Below are positions 8,066 to 15,107 of a stretch of 15,652 nucleotides of DNA, one piece after another. Positions within the stretch are counted from its first letter, which is position 1. The number at the start of each line of letters is the position of its first letter. A program made the position numbers and the translations under genes. The notes below the pieces were generated by a model. That model had not been told where the DNA came from. It saw only the letters and a program-made list of their open reading frames with translations, and did not search any database. Source of the stretch: Cellvibrionales bacterium UBA2511 (GTDB lineage: Bacteria > Pseudomonadota > Gammaproteobacteria > Pseudomonadales > Porticoccaceae). The DNA lies in contig DDNV01000034.1 in NCBI GenBank assembly GCA_002341315.1, positions 1 to 15,652 of the forward strand, in the 5' to 3' direction.

Positions 8066-8899
8066 ATGATGCGAAAAAAAACGTTAATCGATAATTTCCA
8101 AGCCGAGGATATTTTTGTTAATGACCTGAAACACCTTATAAGGAACAAAAAGTTCTTTCTTAGGTGCCAGTCAATATTCCCCATATCCGAAAGAGCAAAA
8201 AATAACCTTTCATATGAGGTGCTGATTGGCTTTGATCGTTCCTCTCTCTATCACCCTTTGAGTGTTTTTGATTTGGTTAAGAGGGTGGAAGTAATTGGAA
8301 GATCTGTATTGATGGACCATTTGGTGATAAATGGTGTGGTTAACGCTGGTGTTATTGACAGGCTTTGTAGGGATAAGTACTCACGGGTTCACCTAAATCT
8401 TTCTGGGCATAGTATAAATAAATCGTATTTCTTGGCGCGAATTTTTCGTTTGCTCCAAACTGGTGTTCTTCCTCCTAATCGGATTTGCTTTGAGTTGACG
8501 GAGACAGCGAGAATAGCTGATTTGAATAGAACGGCTGTATTTTTGCGCCGTGCTAAGGGGCTGGGTTGTAGTTTTGCGCTAGATGATTTTGGAAAGGGAT
8601 TTTCATCACTGGATTACGTAGTTAATTTACCAATTGATACAATTAAAATCGATGGCAGTATCATTAAGAATGTCGTATCAAATTCTCGGGCTAGGGCTGT
8701 GGTGAAGTCGACAGTGTCCCTTGCATCGGAAGTGGGGGCCCGAACTGTTGCCGAGTGCGTGGAAAACTTAAGACAATTCTATGTTATGAAAGAAATGGGT
8801 GTTGATTTTATTCAAGGTGCGCTAGTGGGTATGCCAAAACCCTTTTATGGAGCGTATTATTCAAAAACACCTCAGGCTTCTGCTGCAGTAGTTAGTTGA
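8066..8899 (+). CDS. Stand-alone EAL-domain protein (putative c-di-GMP phosphodiesterase or receptor)
   Basis: The EAL family hydrolyses the second messenger c-di-GMP to pGpG. I chose ATG 8066 because GGAG (8053-8056) lies 9 bases upstream; GTG 8033 is in frame but has no good site. The protein has 277 residues, about 45 before the EAL core, with no sensor, GGDEF or membrane segment. Expected residues are present: E51 (EVL motif), N111 in NLSGHS, E143 and E146 in ELTE, D173-D174 in DDFGKGFSS, K194 in IKIDGS, E230 in AECVE and Q250 in IQG. Their spacing matches active EAL enzymes. The Arg of ExLxR, which contacts c-di-GMP phosphate, is replaced by Gly55 (EVLIG), so activity or affinity is uncertain. 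Base composition is low: three 60-base samples give 33-40% GC against 60% in one rluC sample, suggesting separate origin. It is not in the T1SS operon but may influence surface adhesion. Confidence 0.88.
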   Translation: MMRKKTLIDNFQAEDIFVNDLKHLIRNKKFFLRCQSIFPISERAKNNLSYEVLIGFDRSSLYHPLSVFDLVKRVEVIGRSVLMDHLVINGVVNAGVIDRLCRDKYSRVHLNLSGHSINKSYFLARIFRLLQTGVLPPNRICFELTETARIADLNRTAVFLRRAKGLGCSFALDDFGKGFSSLDYVVNLPIDTIKIDGSIIKNVVSNSRARAVVKSTVSLASEVGARTVAECVENLRQFYVMKEMGVDFIQGALVGMPKPFYGAYYSKTPQASAAVVS

Positions 8900-9344
8900 C
8901 TCCCGCCAGGGCGAATAAAGTTTTTCCTATGTCTTGGCAGGGGACAAGTCCAATGACTACCACCTAATGCTATCTAGCGGCTCTGAGCAATTGTAAACGG
9001 GCTAGCTTCAGGGGCGTGTTCCCTTCGTGGCTGAGTGATCGCCAGCATAGTGATGAGATGGGGATAAGTTCCGTATAGATGACTTGTTCAGAATCCTGAA
9101 AGAAATACTTGTGCACCGAGCATCATTACCTGATAGTTTTTGAGCTGTTCGAAATATGGCCGCCAGCCGTTTAGACTCTGCCTGGACATTCAGATTGACA
9201 GCTTGGTGCTGTTTATTTTCGAAGTGGTGCCAGTAGGACAATATGGCCGTACCGTCAATTAGAAGAGTAAGCCCGGACAAAAGACCGGGCTGGCTGGTGC
9301 TAAGCGATTACTGGATGAATACTGAAAAGCAAAAAATTTGCTGT
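8900..9344. other. Gene-poor interval downstream of the EAL gene
   Basis: No convincing gene is seen. A 90-codon minus-strand frame (9008-9280) has a TTG start inside the hairpin that ends the next gene and no ribosome binding site, so I leave it out. The only element I can support is the minus-strand terminator at 9255-9291. A 6-bp hairpin AGCAAA-AAA-TTTGCT (9328-9342) and the palindrome TGTCTAGACA (9342-9351) lie at the 62-codon gene's stop. No clear terminator for the EAL gene is visible. Confidence 0.5.
9255..9291 (-). terminator. Probable intrinsic terminator of the 62-codon gene
   Basis: A perfect 7-bp stem AGCCCGG/CCGGGCT (9270-9276 with 9285-9291) and 8-base loop are followed, on the minus strand, by TACTCTTCTAATT. 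The T tract is imperfect, so termination may be partial. Confidence 0.55.
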
Positions 9345-9533
9345 CTAGACAACCTGCCAGTATGTCTCAGCCCAAATTGCGCGGGCTTTCATGGTCTTGA
9401 AACTGCCTTGATGGTAGCCAACGAAAAGGGAGCCGTCATCACGGACATTATAGACGCGCGCTTCAACACCTTCTGCATCTGCTGATGGTTTGAGAATAAT
9501 CCAGTCGCCGCGCTTTATGTCGGGCTTATCCAT
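9345..9533 (-). CDS. Small conserved-looking protein of unknown function (62 residues)
   Basis: The product begins MDKPDIKRGDWIILKPSADA and ends WAETYWQVV. I cannot assign a function. The order RGDWIILKP, EARVYNVRDDGSLFVGYHQG, then a Lys/Thr/Met-rich strand looks like a small all-beta barrel of the SH3/KOW type, as in some nucleic-acid-binding proteins; that is inference from strand pattern only. There is no signal peptide, Cys or membrane segment. It has the marks of a real gene: AAGG 8 bases before ATG (9531-9533), a good promoter between it and the tRNA terminator, and its own downstream hairpin. It is transcribed in the same direction as rne and tRNA-Ser but separated from them by a strong terminator, so it is probably an independent unit. 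Confidence 0.75.
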   Translation of the reverse strand: MDKPDIKRGDWIILKPSADAEGVEARVYNVRDDGSLFVGYHQGSFKTMKARAIWAETYWQVV

Positions 9534-9557
9534 AGCTATAACCTTTTTTATACTACT

Positions 9558-9585
9558 TTTATACTACGACAGTTTTGTCTGTCAG
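9558..9585 (-). promoter_or_regulatory. Promoter of the 62-codon gene, with inverted repeat and duplicated -10
   Basis: On the minus strand CTGACA (9580-9585), a 16-base spacer and TATAAA (9558-9563) each match 5 of 6 consensus positions. The spacer carries the inverted repeat GACAG-N6-CTGTC (9568-9583), which could be an operator. The 11-mer TTTTATACTAC (plus strand) occurs twice back to back (9546-9556 and 9557-9567), so the -10 is duplicated. Confidence 0.6.
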
Positions 9586-9591
9586 CATGTC

Positions 9592-9617
9592 AAAAAAAAG
9601 CCCTTGCAGACAAGGGC
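9592..9617 (-). terminator. Intrinsic terminator of tRNA-Ser
   Basis: On the minus strand GCCCTTG-TCTG-CAAGGGC (7-bp stem, 4-base loop) is followed directly by eight T residues (plus-strand A tract 9592-9599). It starts 5 bases after the tRNA CCA end. Confidence 0.93.
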
Positions 9618-9622
9618 ATATA

Positions 9623-9713
9623 TGGCGGAGGGACAGGGATTCGAACCCTGGGTAGGCTATTAACCTACGCCGGTTTTCAAGACCGGTGCTTTCAACCGCT
9701 CAGCCATCCCTCC
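9623..9713 (-). tRNA. serT: tRNA-Ser (anticodon UGA)
   Basis: The 91-nt minus-strand sequence starts GGAGGGA and ends TCCCTCC-G-CCA, a full 7-bp acceptor stem with encoded CCA (plus-strand 9623-9625). The anticodon arm is CCGGT-CTTGAAA-ACCGG with anticodon TGA (plus-strand TCA at 9677-9679), so it reads UCN codons, mainly UCA. A long variable arm, GTAGG...CCTAC, marks it as class II, as expected for serine. The T arm contains GGTTCGAAT. It lies downstream of rne on the same strand and ends at a textbook terminator. No clear promoter of its own is visible, so it may be transcribed partly by read-through from rne. Confidence 0.97.
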
Positions 9714-9723
9714 TGTAATTGTT

Positions 9724-9780
9724 TTTTGTGGCCCGGCGCCCGGGAAACCACAAAGCCAACTTGACCCGAAGGCCACAAAA
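9724..9780. repeat. Nested inverted repeats in the rne-tRNA interval
   Basis: TTTTGTGGCC (9724-9733) is the exact inverse of GGCCACAAAA (9771-9780). Inside, TTTGTGG (9725-9731) can instead pair with CCACAAA (9748-9754) around a CCCGG/CCGGG core. The two pairings are mutually exclusive. No T tract follows in either direction, so this is not a standard terminator. Confidence 0.6.
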
Positions 9781-9854
9781 CAGCCGCAGATTATACAGCG
9801 GATTCAACTGCAGACAAGGCCAAACTGCATTCGTCGACAGCTATTCCATCACTT

Positions 9855-12800
9855 TTAAACGGTTTCTGTTTTCGATGCCTCCACTGCTTTTTCAATGGCG
9901 GTCGTTTCCGGTGATCCGGCTTCCTTAACCCTGTTCTGTGTTCGAGGATCATTGATCGCCCGGGGAATATTAACCTGCTCAACAGTGACGGGAGAAGGTT
10001 GCGATGTGTCCAGTGGCTGCGGAAGTGGCTTGGTGCGTGTGTCAGTAGCAATATCTATTTTTTCTACGGGGCGAGGGGCAATTCTCGGGTCATTGCTGGC
10101 CCGAGTCGGTTGCTTCTGGCTATGGTCAATGAGCTCAGGTACAGATTCGTCCTCAATGGATTCAGGTGCAGATACGTCAGTGGGTTCAGAGGCAGTCTTA
10201 GCCACGGTGTCAGGAATAACAGCGTCGTCCAAAGGAATGACGGCTTCTTCACTGGTAGCGGTTTCCATGTCGGCAGCAGAAGAGGGTGGCTCTACTTTCG
10301 CGAGGGGTTCACCGTCGTCGGACGCCTCGGTGTTTGTTCTGGCTGGTCTTGCCTCTTCCTCTGCTTTCTCTGCTTTCGTCTCGGCAGGCTGACCAGGTTC
10401 GTCGATCGCTTCAATGTCCCGAATTTCATCAGCCTGTTCGTCGACCACAGTCGTGACTTCCGACGTGGGCGTTTCAGCGTTTTCGTGATCAGCAGCGTCG
10501 TCAGAATCCATTGATAGATTTAATGGTCCCTGGTTGTTAGCTTCTGCCTGATCTGACACCAATGCTGTGTCATCAGCCATCGTTGGCTCGGCCAAATCTT
10601 TATCTGACTGCCTGGATGGTTTGTCAGTGTCGCTGGACAATGGGCTTCTTTCCGCGTCAGTCACGGTTTTTGTCTGGTCGGTCAATGGTTCCGTTTGCAG
10701 TGTTTCAGCGACAGGAGCCTCAACAGCTGCGAGTAGTTCCGCTGGAACTTCCTGGCGTTGACGACGTTGGCGAGGAGAGCGCCGTTTGTCGCCCTCCCGG
10801 CGGGGTGGTCGGGTGCTGTTTGGGGTCTCTTCTTCCCGATCAGTCTTTACGGTATCCGCCTCAGGTTGTTTTTCCTGTTGAGGTTTGCGGTTCTGCCGTG
10901 GCTGCCGGGGTTTCCTTTCGCCATTCTCTGGCGTATTGCTGTTATCGCGCTGATCGGCCTTTTGGCCGCCTGGTTTGTTGCGATTGCGGTTGTTGCGGCG
11001 AGCATCAGGGCGACGGTTGCGTCCCTGAGAGCGGCCATCGTTTTTATCGCGTTCTTTTGAACCCGGCTTTTTGTCGTGTTCAACCGGCTTTTCAGCTTTA
11101 CCGAAGAGCAGATTGAGCAGGCGGCGCAAGAGTCCGGGTTTGCCAGTTTTTTCGACAATTTTTGTGATTTTTTCTAGAGGTACTGGCGCCGGTTGAGAGG
11201 GCGTTGGCGTTTTGACCGCCGGCTGTAAAGCCGGGGGGACGGGTTGGACATGGTCATTCTCCGGAGCGGCAAACTCCTCGGATAATGTATTGGTAAGACG
11301 GTAACTATACTCGCTGGCAAGACCATCCTGTTCCCGAATACGCTGTACTTCGAAATGTGGTGTTTCAAGCTTCTCGTTGGGAAGGATAATGATTTTCGAT
11401 CCGTGGCGTTTCTCAATCTCAAAAATCTCTTTGCGCTTTTCATTCAGCAGAAAGGTCGCCACTGAGACTGGGGTTATTGCCCGGATTTCAGCACTGAACT
11501 CTTTTTGGGCCTCTTCTTCAACAAGGCGAAGAATGGACAGGGCGAGTGAGCGGGTACCCCGGATTGTTCCCTGACCAAGGCAGCGCGGGCAGACCTTCGA
11601 GGTGGTCTCTTCCAATGATGGCCGCAACCGTTGACGGGACATTTCAAGCAAGCCAAAACGGGAAATTTTACCCACTTGAACCCTTGCACGGTCCAGTTCA
11701 AGGGCGTCGCGCATACGATTTTCTACGTCGCGCTGGTTTTTGGTAGACCCCATGTCGATAAAATCAATAACCACCAGGCCGCCAATGTCGCGAAGTCGCA
11801 GTTGACGCGTAATCTCATCGGCGGCTTCAAGGTTGGTGCGGAGCGCGGTTTCCTCAATATCACTGCCGCGCGTTGCTCTGGAGGAGTTGATATCAATAGA
11901 TACCAGTGCCTCGGTGATATCAATCACAATAGAGCCGCCGGAGGGTAGCTTTACTTCTCGCTCAAAGGCAGTTTCTATCTGGTTTTCAATTTGGTAACGA
12001 TTGAATAGGGGCAGTGGATCTTCGTAGTATTTCACCCGGCTCTGAAAGTTGGGCATAACCTGCTTGATAAATGCCGAAGCCAGCTCATAGGCTTCCCGAT
12101 TATCCACGATAACTTCGCCGATATCCTGTCGCAAATAGTCGCGAACGGCACGAATAATGACGTTGCTTTCCTGAAACAGAAAGTGAGGAGCCTTGCAGTT
12201 GCTGGCCTCGACCTGAATGGTGTCCCAAAGTTGCAGCAGATAGTCAAGATCCCATTGCAATTCCTCTGCTGAACGCCCGATTCCAGCTGTGCGGACAATA
12301 ACGCCTACCCCGCTTGGAATTTGCAAGTCTCGCATCGCGGATTTCAGTTCTGAGCGTTCTTCCCCTTCTATACGTCGCGAAATCCCACCAGCTCTGGGGT
12401 TGTTCGGCATAAGGACCATATATCGACCTGCGAGGCTGATAAACGTGGTTAATGCCGCCCCTTTATTGCCGCGTTCTTCCTTTTCAACCTGGATGACGAC
12501 TTCAGTGCCTTCCTTGATAACATCCTGAATCTTGATGCGACCATCGGCGTCTGATGATTTTCTGGAAAAGTATTCACGTGAGATTTCTTTCAGGGGAAGA
12601 AAGCCGTGGCGTTCTGCGCCATAATCCACGAAGGCAGCCTCAAGGCTGGGTTCAACCCGGGTTATTCTGCCTTTGTAGATATTTGCTTTACGTTGTTCTC
12701 TGGTACGGTTTTCCAGGTCGAGGTCATAGAGACGTTGTCCGTCGACCAGTGCTACCCGAAGCTCTTCTGGCTGGGAAGCGTTGATAAGCATGCGTTTCAT
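9855..12800 (-). CDS. rne: Ribonuclease E
   Basis: Essential endoribonuclease of mRNA decay and of rRNA and tRNA processing, scaffold of the RNA degradosome at the inner membrane. The N-terminus [20 protein letters not shown] matches the family closely. The S1 domain is at ~35-125. Catalytic metal ligands D303 ([12 protein letters not shown]) and D346 (IDFIDM) and zinc-link C404/C407 (CPRC) fall at E. coli positions, so the catalytic half has no net insertion or deletion up to there. The tail (~510-981) is disordered. [12 protein letters not shown] at 556-567 is an amphipathic helix like the membrane-targeting segment A. Arg-rich RNA-binding stretches lie at ~575-650 and ~660-685, then an acidic region. 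NDPR occurs twice (903-906 and 950-953). AGGA sits 7 bases before ATG. Total length, 981 residues, is slightly short of E. coli's 1061. Long open frames on the opposite strand are composition shadows. Confidence 0.98.
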   Translation of the reverse strand: MKRMLINASQPEELRVALVDGQRLYDLDLENRTREQRKANIYKGRITRVEPSLEAAFVDYGAERHGFLPLKEISREYFSRKSSDADGRIKIQDVIKEGTEVVIQVEKEERGNKGAALTTFISLAGRYMVLMPNNPRAGGISRRIEGEERSELKSAMRDLQIPSGVGVIVRTAGIGRSAEELQWDLDYLLQLWDTIQVEASNCKAPHFLFQESNVIIRAVRDYLRQDIGEVIVDNREAYELASAFIKQVMPNFQSRVKYYEDPLPLFNRYQIENQIETAFEREVKLPSGGSIVIDITEALVSIDINSSRATRGSDIEETALRTNLEAADEITRQLRLRDIGGLVVIDFIDMGSTKNQRDVENRMRDALELDRARVQVGKISRFGLLEMSRQRLRPSLEETTSKVCPRCLGQGTIRGTRSLALSILRLVEEEAQKEFSAEIRAITPVSVATFLLNEKRKEIFEIEKRHGSKIIILPNEKLETPHFEVQRIREQDGLASEYSYRLTNTLSEEFAAPENDHVQPVPPALQPAVKTPTPSQPAPVPLEKITKIVEKTGKPGLLRRLLNLLFGKAEKPVEHDKKPGSKERDKNDGRSQGRNRRPDARRNNRNRNKPGGQKADQRDNSNTPENGERKPRQPRQNRKPQQEKQPEADTVKTDREEETPNSTRPPRREGDKRRSPRQRRQRQEVPAELLAAVEAPVAETLQTEPLTDQTKTVTDAERSPLSSDTDKPSRQSDKDLAEPTMADDTALVSDQAEANNQGPLNLSMDSDDAADHENAETPTSEVTTVVDEQADEIRDIEAIDEPGQPAETKAEKAEEEARPARTNTEASDDGEPLAKVEPPSSAADMETATSEEAVIPLDDAVIPDTVAKTASEPTDVSAPESIEDESVPELIDHSQKQPTRASNDPRIAPRPVEKIDIATDTRTKPLPQPLDTSQPSPVTVEQVNIPRAINDPRTQNRVKEAGSPETTAIEKAVEASKTETV

Positions 12801-13324
12801 TGAAGAATCCTACTGTCTTGCGCCTTACAAGAGCAGCAGAAGCACCACTGTAAAATGAGCAATATAACTGGATAAATAGCAAAGCAGTGTATACCACCTA
12901 CACGGAGGGAGGTGATAGAAATAAGGTCATAACCCTTTGTTTTTAAACACTTTAGTTTTATCAATCACTGATTCTGTCCGGTATTCCCATCGAGTGTTCA
13001 ACTTGATTGCTATGGTGCCACTTATTCGTTCGAAGAGGCAAAAGCCGAGCGGTAAAGTTTGCTAATGTAACCGGCAACTGGCAGGCGAAAATAGCACATG
13101 TCTGGCTGGCAATGCCTGGTGAACGATATATCGTTCAAAAAATCCTGTGGTAACCTCTGCGCATTCAGCGCGGTTTTCTGTGGCAGCTGTCCTCGCTGGT
13201 TTACGGGACAACTGGCGTAATAAATCAAAAGGGCTTTCGCCGCGTTGAGTGGGGCTGCTCTGTCCATATTGATTGGGTGAGAGCAGTCGTCTTTGCCGAA
13301 CTAATTTCGGGCCCGATTCAACGT
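12801..13324 (-). promoter_or_regulatory. Long structured 5' leader of rne (predicted)
   Basis: From the predicted start near 13324 to the ATG the leader is about 520 nt without a convincing gene. It contains the 7-bp inverted repeat CTGCTCT/AGAGCAG (13255-13261 with 13280-13286), a GCGC hairpin near 13160, the palindrome at 13120-13137, CACCT/AGGTG near 12894-12915, and a 5-bp hairpin TCTTG/CAAGA (12816-12832) just upstream of the AGGA ribosome binding site. Enterobacterial rne carries a 361-nt leader through which RNase E limits its own mRNA, and a separate rne leader motif has been described in pseudomonads. A similar role is inferred. Confidence 0.5.
13120..13137. repeat. 18-bp perfect palindrome in the rne leader
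   Basis: TGAACGATATATCGTTCA is perfectly self-complementary. On the minus strand it follows six T residues. As DNA it looks like an operator; as rne leader RNA it can form a 7-bp hairpin with the loop UAUA. Confidence 0.85.
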
Positions 13325-13330
13325 GGGGTT

Positions 13331-13359
13331 AATATATCAGCAATTGTCTTTCTCTTCAA
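13331..13359 (-). promoter_or_regulatory. rne: Candidate rne promoter
   Basis: On the minus strand TTGAAG (13354-13359), a 17-base spacer and TATATT (13331-13336) are preceded by an extended -10 TGA. Four and five of six consensus positions match. The predicted start is near 13324. Confidence 0.55.
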
Positions 13360-13476
13360 TTTGCAGTCCTGTGTAAATTGGGTTAATTGCATGATTATCA
13401 GTGATTTTTTCTTCTTCATGGGTGTTCCTGTTAGGGCTAACTGCTAGAATCCATCTCCTTTTTCCAGGCTCACCCT

Positions 13477-14424
13477 ATGACTGAGATACAAAATGGCTCT
13501 TTAGGGGTCCACTTCGTTAAAATTGACGAGAACCATGACGGTCAGCGAATAGATAATTTTTTGCTGGGTCGGTTGAAAGGTGTGCCGAAATCGCGAGTCT
13601 ACAGAATCCTTCGCAAAGGTGAAGTGCGCGTGAATAGTTCCCGGGTCAAGGCAGAATATCGCCTGCAGGTCGGTGATGTGGTGCGAATTCCACCTGTTCG
13701 GGTAGCGGGGCGTGATGTGCCAGCGGGTCCCAGTCCAAAGTTGCAGCAGTTACTTGAGCAGAATATTGTCTATGAAGATGCTGCGTTCCTGGTGGTCAAT
13801 AAGCCAGCTGGCCTGGCGGTTCATGGTGGTAGTGGTGTCAGTCTTGGCCTGATTGAGTCGTTGCGTGCCGCACGGCCTTCTGCACCGTTTCTGGAACTGG
13901 TTCATCGTCTGGATCGGGAGACATCCGGTTGCCTGATGATCGCCAAGAAGCGATCCATGCTGCGTCACCTTCAGGAGGAAATGCGTGCCGGTCGTGTAGT
14001 CAAGGTTTATCAGGCGCTGTGCTGCGGCAATTGGCCGAAAGGGATGAAGCGGATTAACGCGCCACTACGTAAAAATGAGCTGAAGTCGGGCGAACGGATT
14101 GTCAAGGTGGACCCGGAGGGCAATGCGTCAGTCACACATTTTCAGGTTTTGCATCGCTACCGAGGCGCGACTTTGCTCGAAGTGGCTCTGGAAACAGGGC
14201 GTACCCATCAAATTCGTGTCCATTGCCAGTTCGCAGGTTGCCCGCTGGCGGGGGACGAAAAGTATGCTGATGTTGAGTGTAATCGCCAAATGCGAGAGAA
14301 GGGCCTGAGGCGTATGTTTCTGCATGCGGGGCGGCTGGAAGTCAGTTTGCCCGATGGCCAACTTGTTGAAATTCGATCGCCATTGCCCGACGATCTGACC
14401 GCTCTGTTGACTAATTTGGAGTAA
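13477..14424 (+). CDS. rluC: Ribosomal large subunit pseudouridine synthase C
   Basis: Makes pseudouridines at 23S rRNA positions 955, 2504 and 2580 (E. coli numbering); cytoplasmic. An S4 RNA-binding domain spans ~18-75 (RIDNFLLGRLKGVPKSRVYRILRKGEVRVNS). The RluA-family catalytic core follows, with the signature HRLDRETSG, catalytic Asp146, and the family motif GRTHQIRVH. KPAGLAVHGG precedes it. The 315-residue length is typical. ATG 13477 has a weak AGG 8 bases upstream. The divergent arrangement with rne is the same as in E. coli, and the product is assigned RluC rather than RluD mainly by this context and length. TAGAAT (13445-13450) could be its -10, but no good -35 is seen. The next gene begins 6 bases after the stop. 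Confidence 0.95.
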   Translation: MTEIQNGSLGVHFVKIDENHDGQRIDNFLLGRLKGVPKSRVYRILRKGEVRVNSSRVKAEYRLQVGDVVRIPPVRVAGRDVPAGPSPKLQQLLEQNIVYEDAAFLVVNKPAGLAVHGGSGVSLGLIESLRAARPSAPFLELVHRLDRETSGCLMIAKKRSMLRHLQEEMRAGRVVKVYQALCCGNWPKGMKRINAPLRKNELKSGERIVKVDPEGNASVTHFQVLHRYRGATLLEVALETGRTHQIRVHCQFAGCPLAGDEKYADVECNRQMREKGLRRMFLHAGRLEVSLPDGQLVEIRSPLPDDLTALLTNLE

Positions 14425-14430
14425 CTGTCG

Positions 14431-15093
14431 GTGCCCAAACTTTTGATCTTTGACTGGGACGGCACACTCTGTGATTCGCTTTCCCGTATTGTTTATTGTC
14501 TTCGTTGTGCGGCGGAGTCGGCCGGTTTGCCTCCTCCCTCCGATCCGGATGCCCGCAACATAGTGGGGCTGGGAATGGTAGATGCATTGACCACCCTGTT
14601 CCCCGGTATAGCGCGTGAGCAGATTGACCTCATGCGGGACAGCTATTCCCGGCATTTTGTCGAAGCAGATCGTGAACCATCACCTTTTTTTAGTGGGGTT
14701 TCTGAAACCCTGTGGCGTCTTAAGCACCAGGGCTATCTGCTTGCTGTTGCGACCGGTAAAAGTCGTCGTGGTCTGGACAGGGTCTTGCAGGCTCGCCAGC
14801 TGGACCAGTTTTTTGACGGCACCCGTTGCGCCGATGAAACGGCAGGAAAGCCTCACCCTTTGATGCTGATTGAATTGATGAAAGAGTTTGCGTGTTCTCC
14901 CGAGGAGTCAATTATGATTGGCGACACAGAATATGACTTGGCGATGGCTGCGAATGCCGGAATGTCGAGTATCGGGGTAAGCTACGGCGCTCATGATTCG
15001 AGGCGATTGAGTCAGTATCGGCCGTTGGCGTGTCTGGATAAATTTTCAGATGTTGAAGTGATTATAAAAAATATAAAAAACAGTAAGTTATAA
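14431..15093 (+). CDS. HAD-superfamily phosphatase (phosphoglycolate phosphatase-like)
   Basis: Cytoplasmic phosphomonoesterase of HAD subfamily IA; the substrate is not known. Motif I is DWDGTLCD with nucleophile Asp8 and acid/base Asp10, motif II is Thr108 in AVATGKS, motif III is Lys140 in GKPHP, and motif IV is GDTEYD at 164-169. Residues ~15-85 form a helical C1 cap. The 220-residue length is usual. The start is GTG 14431, supported by GGAG (14418-14421) overlapping the rluC stop with 9-base spacing; no ATG fits the conserved N-terminus MPKLLIFDWDGT. It forms an operon with rluC, a pairing seen in other Pseudomonadales-type genomes. It converges with the yceF-type gene, the two stops being 14 bases apart with no terminator hairpin between them. 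Confidence 0.93.
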   Translation: MPKLLIFDWDGTLCDSLSRIVYCLRCAAESAGLPPPSDPDARNIVGLGMVDALTTLFPGIAREQIDLMRDSYSRHFVEADREPSPFFSGVSETLWRLKHQGYLLAVATGKSRRGLDRVLQARQLDQFFDGTRCADETAGKPHPLMLIELMKEFACSPEESIMIGDTEYDLAMAANAGMSSIGVSYGAHDSRRLSQYRPLACLDKFSDVEVIIKNIKNSKL

Positions 15094-15107
15094 TTGTTTT
15101 CTAAATA

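Noticed and set aside
9008..9280. 90-codon minus-strand open frame
   Set aside because: Its TTG start lies within the terminator hairpin of the 62-codon gene. It has no ribosome binding site and its text resembles no family I know.
9895..11116. Several long plus-strand frames opposite the rne tail
   Set aside because: They arise from the biased composition of the disordered RNase E tail; the minus-strand frame is continuous with the conserved catalytic half.
13022..13267. 81-codon minus-strand open frame in the rne leader
   Set aside because: It contains the palindrome and hairpins of the leader, has no good ribosome binding site, and the translation looks random.
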